From NCBI GenBank assembly GCA_000437595.1, contig FR899834.1:1-54909 (forward strand): a stretch of 54,909 nt of DNA, given 5' to 3'. Both the position numbers and the translations under genes were made by a program. How positions within the stretch are numbered: the stretch's first letter is position 1; each line of letters starts with the position of its first letter. Source of the stretch: Faecalibacterium sp. CAG:74 (GTDB lineage Bacteria; Bacillota; Clostridia; Christensenellales; Aristaeellaceae). This document shows, in pieces, positions 26,559-34,135 of this stretch. Below the pieces are notes generated by a model. The model ran no database searches. It saw only the letters and a program-made list of their open reading frames with translations, and was not told the origin of the DNA.

Positions 26559-27450
26559 CGCTGCTCACCACTCCTTTCAGCATCAGGGCACTTGCGCCGA
26601 TGAGGACAATCGTGATGGCGAAATACACCCAAGCCATCGCGGAGGAGAAGCCGTAGTTGTATTTCAGCGTCATTTCTTCATTGATTTTCTTCATGACTTC
26701 GCTGTCTGTCTTCATGAAGAAGTCGATGATGGTGTAGATGATGTTGACAATCAGCAGGGGGGAGACCATCGGGAAGGTAATCGTCCAGAAGGCTTCCCAC
26801 TTCGAGCAGCCCTCGACGTCCGCCGCTTCGTACAGGCTGCGCGGAACGTTCTGCAGACCGGAGAGGAAAACGACAATCTGGATGCCGCTTGCCATCACAA
26901 TGTCGTACACCTCGTCAATCAGGGAAAAGACGATGTCCAGCACGTCGCTGCCGATGCCCGTGAGCTTGAGAATCTTCATCAGCGACTCGGACAGCGTGAA
27001 CGGGGAGGACTCCGCCATCATCTGCTGCATTCCCGCCATCAGGGTGTTGTCCGTCTCCAAGCCGATGAGAACGCCGCTGGAGAGGATAACGGGCAGGAAG
27101 AAGATGGCGCGGACGAACGCGCGCCCTTTGAATTCCTGATTCAGTACGATGGCAATGACGAAGGACACGACGAGAATCGCAATGGTGTGCGTGACCATCA
27201 CGCCGATTTCTTCGCTGAGCAGCTTGTTGAACTCCGGGTCAATGGTGAAGGCGCGGATGTAGTTGTCCAGCCCGATGAAGGTCGTCTGGAAGCCCTGTCC
27301 GGCGGTCACGTCCACGCGGCACAGGCTCATCCAGAATGAATCCACCAGCGGCAGCAGCATGAAACACAGGAAGCCGATGATGAAGGGCAGAATGAACAGA
27401 TAGCCGGATACTGCTCGGCGCGCACGAATGGAAATGCGTTTGCCGCTCAT
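26551..27450 (-). CDS. Carbohydrate ABC transporter permease, MalF type (second pair)
   Basis: 299-residue permease with about six membrane segments; EAA loop 'YEAADVEGCSKWEAFWTITF'. A longer periplasm-side or loop region (about residues 140-190) includes 'ESLMKILKLTGIGSDVLDIV'. It overlaps the DUF5696 gene upstream by four bases (ATGA at 27447-27450) and the MalG-type gene downstream by 8 bp, so all three are translationally coupled. Confidence 0.92.
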   Translation of the reverse strand: MSGKRISIRARRAVSGYLFILPFIIGFLCFMLLPLVDSFWMSLCRVDVTAGQGFQTTFIGLDNYIRAFTIDPEFNKLLSEEIGVMVTHTIAILVVSFVIAIVLNQEFKGRAFVRAIFFLPVILSSGVLIGLETDNTLMAGMQQMMAESSPFTLSESLMKILKLTGIGSDVLDIVFSLIDEVYDIVMASGIQIVVFLSGLQNVPRSLYEAADVEGCSKWEAFWTITFPMVSPLLIVNIIYTIIDFFMKTDSEVMKKINEEMTLKYNYGFSSAMAWVYFAITIVLIGASALMLKGVVSSDE

Positions 27451-30023
27451 TTGCTCACCTCCTGTTGCGCTGCATAGCTGCGGGCGGGAACGGTGATGCC
27501 ATCCACCGCCGCGTCGGTATAGCCGAAGTTGACGTAGACGCGTGTGCCGTTTGCGTAAGTCGTGATGGTGACGTTCCCGACGCGTTCATGGCCTGTCATT
27601 TCCTGATTGAAGATGCCCGAAAGCGTCTGACGGTACTGCGCGACCTGTGCGGTGATGTCATCCAGCACGAGCGACGCGTCCGCGCCGTAGAACTCGGAGT
27701 AGGTGGAATCCTGCAAAACGCGCGCGCTCTGGGCGGTCAGCGTGTATTGCAGACCCGCGCCCACTTCCGCGCTGCGCAGGAGGACTTCCTCCGCGTCATC
27801 CGCCAGATTCAGTGATGCGCCTGTGTAGGATACGCGGCTGTGCAGCGCCAGCGGGTAGAAGGGGACGTACTCGTCGATGATGGAATACTGTCCGCCGTCG
27901 AAGTCCATGTCGGTGATGAGCGTCGCCTGAACCGCAGCGTAGTCGTTGCCCTGACGAATCATCACGTCGCGCCCGGATGCCTTGAGTTCAGCGAGCTTTT
28001 CCGCCTGCTGATGCAGCACGGCTTCGCGGGTCGTGTGGTTTTTGCTGTCGTAATCAGCGGAGAGCATGTACCCGATGTCGCGGAAGGAAACGCCTGCGCC
28101 GTAGGAAGCCGCCGCGTCCGCCAAGGCGTTGACGCTGCGCATGGCGATGGCGGGCTTGACGAGGTAGTAGGTGTCGCGGTCGTCGTTCGCGCCGTACCAG
28201 ATTGGGCTGTATTCGGGGATTTCCGCTTCTTCCCGCGTGGTGAAGCGGGCAGCGTCGCGGAAGGAGATGAAGCCTTCCAGCAGACCACTGTCGCGCGCGA
28301 AAGCCGTCAAACCGTCCAGATAGAGCGGCACACCCGCAATCGCGGCATTCTGTGCGAAGGAGAACAGCTCCTCCTGCGTTCCCAGCTGCCGAATCAGGCG
28401 GACGGAGGACAGCAGCTGCTGATTCATGCCGCCGTTCATCCATCCGGCGTAGCGAATCGACATGTTTTGCGCCAGATTGCGGGTGACAAGCTCGCGCAGG
28501 AGATCTTTCGCTTCCGCGTAGGTCGTCATGGCAATCGGGACGCTGGTAGGCACGCCCGCCACCTGCTGCACCTTGTCAATCGCGCCAATCAGCTCGATGC
28601 TCAGCGGCGCGTCCGCATCCACCGTCTGTGCGGCGAAATCCGGGTACTTTGCGGTCAGGTAGTCGCGGTAGGAAGACGCCATGTCCATGTAGCCCGATTC
28701 GGGCAGAAAACGGTAGCGCTGGCGGATGAAGCCCGTCGGATGCGCCGTTTCAAACATGTAGACGGCGTTGTTCGTGCGCTCGGAAACGTCGTAGGCGTCG
28801 CCGTGGACGATGGTGTACGTTGCGTTGACGGTGTTGTAGGAGGTCAGGCGGCCGGCAATGTCCGCGCCGATGCCCGCCCACGACGCGCCGTCCTCCAGAA
28901 TGCAGATGAAGGCCCCGCTGTCGCCCGAAACGCCGAAAACCGGGAAGTTGATGCGCGTTTCGTTCGTCACCTGCGTGCGGATGGATGCCCAGTCCCAGCC
29001 GTAGAGGTTGGCGTAGTAGGCGCGCTGGGAAACGCGGCCGTTGTTGAAGCGGATAATCGCGCCGCTGCCGTCGGGGACGAACAGGAAGCCGTCATCCGCC
29101 GTGCCGCCCGCGCCGAAAGCCGGAAGCAGCGTCAGGCTCGTCAGCGGATAATCCACGTCGTAAGCAAGGTCATCCAGCGGTACTTCGACAACAAGGTCGC
29201 TGCCATCCAAACGGAACACCATCGAGACGTTGAAAACGGCTTTGGCGATGGAGCTGCCCGCCTGCACGATGCGGCTGTTGTCGTATGCCAGATCCTCCGC
29301 CGTGTAGCCCGCTTCGGCAAAGATGCTTTCGCAGCGCTGCTTCAGGTGATCCTTTGTGCCGTCGCGCAGCACCCAGACGTGCTCTTCCGCCAAATCGGGG
29401 TAGGCGGCGAGCAAAGCAGCCTTGTCGTCAGTCTTGCGGAGCTTGTCAATATTGTATTCACGGTAGTATTCCTTGATGTCCTTCTTCTGCTTGGAGGTCA
29501 TTTTCTCCATGAACTGCTGCATTCGCGCGTCGCCAATGGCAGTCGGCATGAGGAAAGACCGCTGCACGCGTCCGACGGAGTAGTTCACGCGGACGCTGCC
29601 ATCCTCCTGCATCAGCACTTCGTAGACCCCGTTTGAAATGCTGTGTTCCTGCGAGGTGAACTGGGTGGTCATGCCGGTGGAGGCGGCGTAGGTGAGGCTC
29701 AAGGTGGAGTTCAGCTTGTTCTTTTCCACCGGCAGGGCAATCGGGTCGCTGTCCGCGTTATCAGGCGAGGACAGCCAGACGTGCCCGGTGCGCTTGTCGG
29801 TGAGGGTGAAGTGGGTCGTCGCCGGGTCAAGCTCAAAGCGGAGAGCGTCATTCTCCATGACCATCGGCGTGTCAGGCTCTGAGTAGCCGTAAAGCGGCAC
29901 GTCGTGCCCTTCCAGCTCGCCGGAGGTGTCAAAGAGCGGAAGAATGACGAATTTCGTCAGCGGATAAAGTGCCAGAAGAAGAATCAGAACCAGCACGATC
30001 CGCACAAGGATGCGTCGTTTCAT
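27447..30023 (-). CDS. DUF5696-type membrane-anchored protein of the carbohydrate-uptake locus
   Basis: 858-residue protein with one N-terminal membrane helix ('ILVRIVLVLILLLALYPLTKF') and a large outside domain. The opening beta-rich part ('FELDPATTHFTLTDKRTGHVW') resembles a glycosyl-hydrolase N-terminal sandwich. The later part (about residues 440-700) has barrel-like features ('PIAMTTYAEAKDLL', 'NMSIRYAGWMNGG'). It matches the DUF5696 family as I know it; catalytic activity is not established. ATGA overlap with the downstream permease. Such genes recur beside NHL/Yip1 genes and CUT1 permeases in Firmicutes, suggesting a glycan-handling role at the cell surface. Confidence 0.8.
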   Translation of the reverse strand: MKRRILVRIVLVLILLLALYPLTKFVILPLFDTSGELEGHDVPLYGYSEPDTPMVMENDALRFELDPATTHFTLTDKRTGHVWLSSPDNADSDPIALPVEKNKLNSTLSLTYAASTGMTTQFTSQEHSISNGVYEVLMQEDGSVRVNYSVGRVQRSFLMPTAIGDARMQQFMEKMTSKQKKDIKEYYREYNIDKLRKTDDKAALLAAYPDLAEEHVWVLRDGTKDHLKQRCESIFAEAGYTAEDLAYDNSRIVQAGSSIAKAVFNVSMVFRLDGSDLVVEVPLDDLAYDVDYPLTSLTLLPAFGAGGTADDGFLFVPDGSGAIIRFNNGRVSQRAYYANLYGWDWASIRTQVTNETRINFPVFGVSGDSGAFICILEDGASWAGIGADIAGRLTSYNTVNATYTIVHGDAYDVSERTNNAVYMFETAHPTGFIRQRYRFLPESGYMDMASSYRDYLTAKYPDFAAQTVDADAPLSIELIGAIDKVQQVAGVPTSVPIAMTTYAEAKDLLRELVTRNLAQNMSIRYAGWMNGGMNQQLLSSVRLIRQLGTQEELFSFAQNAAIAGVPLYLDGLTAFARDSGLLEGFISFRDAARFTTREEAEIPEYSPIWYGANDDRDTYYLVKPAIAMRSVNALADAAASYGAGVSFRDIGYMLSADYDSKNHTTREAVLHQQAEKLAELKASGRDVMIRQGNDYAAVQATLITDMDFDGGQYSIIDEYVPFYPLALHSRVSYTGASLNLADDAEEVLLRSAEVGAGLQYTLTAQSARVLQDSTYSEFYGADASLVLDDITAQVAQYRQTLSGIFNQEMTGHERVGNVTITTYANGTRVYVNFGYTDAAVDGITVPARSYAAQQEVSK

Positions 30024-30041
30024 GGATACTTTCTCCTTTCG

Positions 30042-30707
30042 TCAGTACAGACGGAACAGCACTTCTTTGTAGAGGGAGACGAAATAGCCGATGCCGTCGC
30101 CAACGAGCGAAAAAAACAGCAGCAGCAGGAAGATGATGACGACCATCGCCAGCAGCGTCATGATGGTGAACAGCAGCGTCTTGCCCAGCGAGTAGTCATG
30201 CGTCTGCATCATGCCGCAGATGATGAGAGCGCCGCTCCAGCCCAGCGACAGCCCCTCCAGAACGTAGTAGAACGCGCCTTCCTTGGCGGTAATGACGTTT
30301 GCGAGGAGAATCATCGCCGCTTGCAGGATGACGTAGGGCGTCAGCGCGTAGCAGGTGGCGATGTAGACATCCTTGAACGTGCCCTTGCCCTCAAACAGCG
30401 TCGTCAGCCCCCAGTTGCCCGCCACGAAGAACAAAAGCGGCAGGAGGACGGCGAGACATTGCTGGATGATGTTCACGCTCGGCCAGTAGACGTTCATGAA
30501 CAGGAAAGGCGTGAACTGCATGGACAGCAGGCGGACAAGCAGCACCAGAAACACGATGATGTTCGCCGCGCCGAGGCTGCCGCGCTTTTCGCGGCTCAAA
30601 TCCCAGAAGCCATCGAAGGGGTGGAAGATAACGTAGAGCGAATAGCGCAGGGAGGACAGCAGACGCTGCCACTTCTGCTTGTCGGTCAGTTTTGCTGCGA
30701 GCGTCAT
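30042..30707 (-). CDS. Yip1-domain membrane protein
   Basis: 221-residue protein with five likely membrane segments. The Yip1-type start 'SLRYSLYVIFHPFDGFWDL' and the conserved 'YIATCYALTPYVILQAAMI' motif in the middle are visible. Its role is unknown. The start was placed at 30707, where ATGA overlaps the stop of the NHL-repeat gene, showing coupled translation. It lies 18 bp upstream of the DUF5696 gene. Confidence 0.85.
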   Translation of the reverse strand: MTLAAKLTDKQKWQRLLSSLRYSLYVIFHPFDGFWDLSREKRGSLGAANIIVFLVLLVRLLSMQFTPFLFMNVYWPSVNIIQQCLAVLLPLLFFVAGNWGLTTLFEGKGTFKDVYIATCYALTPYVILQAAMILLANVITAKEGAFYYVLEGLSLGWSGALIICGMMQTHDYSLGKTLLFTIMTLLAMVVIIFLLLLFFSLVGDGIGYFVSLYKEVLFRLY

Positions 30708-32212
30708 GCGTTGTCCACCTCCCACTTTATCTTGCGGATGTGCCCGACGACCATCGGAACGACCAGCAGCACCGCGACGATGCCGAAAATCCACCCGATG
30801 TTCTGCTCTACCCACTCGGAGCGGTAATAGCGGAACGCTTCGGAGTAGTTGCGGCTGTCGCGCGCCATGGCGAAATAGTCACAGGCTTCTTTGAATTGCT
30901 TCTGCTGCAAAAGCGCGCGCCCGATGCCGATGTAGGCAAGGTCATAGTTGCCGTTGCGCTTCATGACCTCGCGCCAAGTGTCGGCAGAAGCGGCGTATTC
31001 GCCCGCGTGGTACTGCTCGGTCGCCTTGTAGACCAGCTTGCCGTATTCTGTCGGGGTCAGCACGGTCACGCAGCAGTCCTGACTGTCCAGCACCAGCAGG
31101 TCATAGCCCTGATGCTCCAAAGCGACGGGATTCAGGAAGTATCCGTCCATGTTGCCCACACCGCCGAACGCCCAGAGCAGGTTGCCCTGCTTGTCGTAGG
31201 TGAAGATGCGGTTGTGCGTCTTGTCCATGACGGAATAGATGTCGTTGTCCAGCACGGTCACATCCACGAACTTCGAGGGGCCGGAGTTGGTGATGTTCGT
31301 GTCGCCGCGCGCCCATTGCAGGTCGCCGATGACGTGGCTCGTGCCGTTCTCAATCAGGATGTTCGTGCCGATGGCGTTCAGGCGGCGGACGGGTTTCGCC
31401 GCGCCGGAGATCAGCTCATTGGAATTGAAGGTCTGCGTGGTGACGAAGAAGAAGCCTTCCGAATCCAGCGCAATGTTGTTGTATTCCGTCGGAACGAAGG
31501 ATGCCTGCTGCGCGCGCTGCTCCTTCGTGGAGAGCAGCCGCCACACCAGCTCGTACCATGTGTACTTCACTTCGCTTGCGCCGATGAAGCCGGTGAACGT
31601 GCCGTCCGCCTCGTACTTCATGAGACCTCGGTTGACGTTCTGCGCGAGGCAGAAGACGCGTCCGGTTGTGTCGCAGACGAGTTTCGTCGGCAGAAACGCC
31701 ATCGACTGGTCGAAGGTCGCGTCCGTCGGGCGGGTGAAGACGCTCAGCAGATTCAAATTCCGGTCTGCTTTCAGGATGCGGTTGTTGTTCGTGTCGGCGA
31801 TGAACAGTGTGCCGTCTGCCATGACGAACACATCCTGCGGGGCGGAGAGCGTATTCGGGGTGATGTCGCCGGAAATTTCGGAAATCACGCGGGTCAGCGT
31901 GAAGTTTTCGCCGTCGCGGGCGACTTGCAGAATGCGGTTGTTGCCCGTATCGACGATGTAGATGTCATTGCCGGAGACGGTCAGCCCGCGCGGGGTGCGC
32001 ATCGGCGTTTCCAGCCCAAGGGAGACGCTGGACAGCATGGCGCTGGTGCGGTAAGCATCCGGCGACTGGCGTTCGTCGCCCCAGTAATCGTAGGTGTAGG
32101 TGTAATTGTAGTCAAAGCCGTCTGCGGCGCGCGCGACCATCCCGCCGCAGAGTGCGGCGAAGAGGGAGAACGCCACCAGACAGGCGCAGAGACGGGAAAC
32201 CATGCGGTTCAT
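30704..32212 (-). CDS. Secreted NHL-repeat/TPR-like protein with C-terminal membrane anchor
   Basis: 502-residue exported protein. A signal peptide ('LVAFSLFAALCGGMVARA', cleavage about residue 29) is followed by six-bladed-propeller repeats such as 'GNDIYIVDTGNNRILQVARD', 'DGTLFIADTNNNRILKADRN' and 'DNDIYSVMDKTHNRIFTYDK'. A TPR-like helical stretch ('ADTWREVMKRNGNYDLAYIG', about residues 390-450) and a C-terminal membrane helix ('IGWIFGIVAVLLVVPMVV') follow. NHL propellers bind proteins or ligands. It sits between the first permease pair and Yip1, so it is probably a membrane-bound accessory of the importer. Confidence 0.87.
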   Translation of the reverse strand: MNRMVSRLCACLVAFSLFAALCGGMVARAADGFDYNYTYTYDYWGDERQSPDAYRTSAMLSSVSLGLETPMRTPRGLTVSGNDIYIVDTGNNRILQVARDGENFTLTRVISEISGDITPNTLSAPQDVFVMADGTLFIADTNNNRILKADRNLNLLSVFTRPTDATFDQSMAFLPTKLVCDTTGRVFCLAQNVNRGLMKYEADGTFTGFIGASEVKYTWYELVWRLLSTKEQRAQQASFVPTEYNNIALDSEGFFFVTTQTFNSNELISGAAKPVRRLNAIGTNILIENGTSHVIGDLQWARGDTNITNSGPSKFVDVTVLDNDIYSVMDKTHNRIFTYDKQGNLLWAFGGVGNMDGYFLNPVALEHQGYDLLVLDSQDCCVTVLTPTEYGKLVYKATEQYHAGEYAASADTWREVMKRNGNYDLAYIGIGRALLQQKQFKEACDYFAMARDSRNYSEAFRYYRSEWVEQNIGWIFGIVAVLLVVPMVVGHIRKIKWEVDNA

Positions 32213-32227
32213 CGGCGTCCTCCTCTC

Positions 32228-33178
32228 TTAATCTTTCAGACCGGATGTCGCCATTGTTTCGAGAATCTGGCTCTGGCTGAGGATGAAAATCAGTATCGGC
32301 ACAGCCATGACGACGACCGTAACCGCCGCCGCCTGCCCTGTGCGGGCAATGCCGCCCGCCTGAATCTGCTGGAGCGCGTAGACGAGCGTCTTCTGCGCCT
32401 CGGAGTAGATGACGGCGGACGCTTTGGCATTCCAGAGGTTCTGGACGGAGAAGATGATGAGCGTCAGCCACGCGGGCTTGACGTTGGGCATGACAATCGT
32501 CCAGAAAATGCGGAATTCCTTTGCACCGTCGATTTTTGCGGACTCAATCAGCGACATGGGCAGCCCTTCCATGAACTGCTTCATCAGGAACAGCCCAATC
32601 GGCGCGGCGAACGCAGGCAGGATGACCGCCCAGTGCGTGTCGACAAGGTTCAGGCGCGTCATGGTCAGGTAGTTCGGTATCGCGGTGACGTAGCCGTTGA
32701 ACATCAGTGCCGTCACGACGAGGGCGAAAAACTGCTTGCCGAGCGGGAAATCGTACTTCGCCAGCACATACGCCGCGAGGGACGCAATCAGCAGATGCCC
32801 CAATGTACCCACGAGGGTGATGACGACGGTGTTGGTGATGTAGCGCGAGAAGGGAACCCAGCTCTGCCCCATCGTGACGAGAAGGTCAGAGAAGTTGTCG
32901 ATGGTGGGGTGGCGCGGGAAGAGCGTCGGCGGGAAGCGGAACAGCTCATCCAGCGGTTTCAGCGAGGACGAAATGGCGAACACCAGCGGAAACGCCATTG
33001 CACACGCGACGAGGAACAGCAGCAGCCCCACCAGAAAGTCGCCCACGCGGGAGCGGTTCGGCTTCTTGTGGCGCATGTTCGACTTCTTCGTCAGCTTCAG
33101 TACCTTCTGCGGCAGCTCAATCGGCGTGCCGTCCGGTCTGACTGGACCTTTGTAGCTGCGGACATTGATGGTACTCAT
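32228..33178 (-). CDS. Carbohydrate ABC transporter permease, MalG type (first pair)
   Basis: 316-residue permease with about six membrane segments and the EAA loop 'ESAKIDGAKEFRIFWTIVMP'. The start was placed at 33178 because GAGGAGG precedes it and the ATGA overlaps the stop of the MalF-type gene. The cytoplasmic N-terminus (about 55 residues, basic, 'LKLTKKSNMRHKKPNRSR') is longer than usual. It is followed after 15 bp by the NHL-repeat gene. Confidence 0.93.
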   Translation of the reverse strand: MSTINVRSYKGPVRPDGTPIELPQKVLKLTKKSNMRHKKPNRSRVGDFLVGLLLFLVACAMAFPLVFAISSSLKPLDELFRFPPTLFPRHPTIDNFSDLLVTMGQSWVPFSRYITNTVVITLVGTLGHLLIASLAAYVLAKYDFPLGKQFFALVVTALMFNGYVTAIPNYLTMTRLNLVDTHWAVILPAFAAPIGLFLMKQFMEGLPMSLIESAKIDGAKEFRIFWTIVMPNVKPAWLTLIIFSVQNLWNAKASAVIYSEAQKTLVYALQQIQAGGIARTGQAAAVTVVVMAVPILIFILSQSQILETMATSGLKD

Positions 33179-34113
33179 GTGCCAATCCTCCTCAGAGCGC
33201 TCTGAATCAGCTTGTTGCACAAAATCATCACCAGGAACAGCAAGGTGGCGATGGCGGAGGCATAGCCCATTTCAAAGCGGGTGAAGCCATAGTCGAACAG
33301 GTGGGTGACGACGGTGTGCGCGGCGTAATCGGTGGAGGGGAAGCCCGCCAGCGCCATCGGCACATCGCACACGCCGAACGCGGACGTGATGGACATGACC
33401 GCGCCGAACATCAGCATCGGCTTCATGTTCGGCAGGGTGATGTAGTACAGCTCCTGCCAGCGGTTGCGGATGCCATCCACATAGCCCGCCTCGTACTGCG
33501 AGCGGTCAACGCCCTGCAAGCCTGCGACGAAGGAAAGGAAACCCGTGGACATGCTCATCCACAGCGTGACGATGATGATGACCGGCATGATGTAATCCGG
33601 CGTCGTCAGCCAGAGAATCGGGGCGTTGAGGATGCCAAGCTTCATCAGGATGGCGTTCAGGTAGCCGTACGCGTCGCCGCGGAAGATGATAGAGAAGATG
33701 TAGTAGGCATTGCCCGCAATGGACGGCGCGTAGAAGATGACGACGGCAATCGTGCGCACCCAGCGCGGCAATTCGTTGATGAGCCACGCGAAGCAGAACG
33801 ACATGATGTAGCCCACAGGCCCTGTAATCACCGCCAGCAGGAACGTGTTTTTCACTGCGGTCAGGAAAACATCATCCTTCAAAATCAGGGTGATGTAGTT
33901 GTCCATCCCGATGAAGCGCGCGGGCTCCAGAATGTTGTTGTAGGTGAAGGAGTAGTAGATGGAGATGAGCATCGGGAGGATGTAGAAAGTCAGAAACAGC
34001 AGGGCGTAGGGCGCCAGAAACGCATAGCAGAACTTCATGTGCTTTGCTCTGTCCCACGCGATGCACGCATTGCGCTGTCTCAGCGCAAAGTACTTTTTCC
34101 AGAACGCGGTCAT
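33175..34113 (-). CDS. Carbohydrate ABC transporter permease, MalF type (first pair)
   Basis: 312-residue permease with six likely membrane segments. The EAA loop is 'YEAGYVDGIRNRWQELYYIT'. A GGAGG site precedes the ATG. It lies 22 bp downstream of the large solute-binding protein gene and overlaps the MalG-type gene by four bases. Confidence 0.93.
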   Translation of the reverse strand: MTAFWKKYFALRQRNACIAWDRAKHMKFCYAFLAPYALLFLTFYILPMLISIYYSFTYNNILEPARFIGMDNYITLILKDDVFLTAVKNTFLLAVITGPVGYIMSFCFAWLINELPRWVRTIAVVIFYAPSIAGNAYYIFSIIFRGDAYGYLNAILMKLGILNAPILWLTTPDYIMPVIIIVTLWMSMSTGFLSFVAGLQGVDRSQYEAGYVDGIRNRWQELYYITLPNMKPMLMFGAVMSITSAFGVCDVPMALAGFPSTDYAAHTVVTHLFDYGFTRFEMGYASAIATLLFLVMILCNKLIQSALRRIGT

Positions 34114-34135
34114 GACGAATGCTTCCTCCTTTCGC

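Noticed and set aside
27840..29636. 598-codon plus-strand frame opposite the DUF5696 gene
   Set aside because: Antisense shadow; no domain, and the minus-strand gene has coupled start and stop signals.
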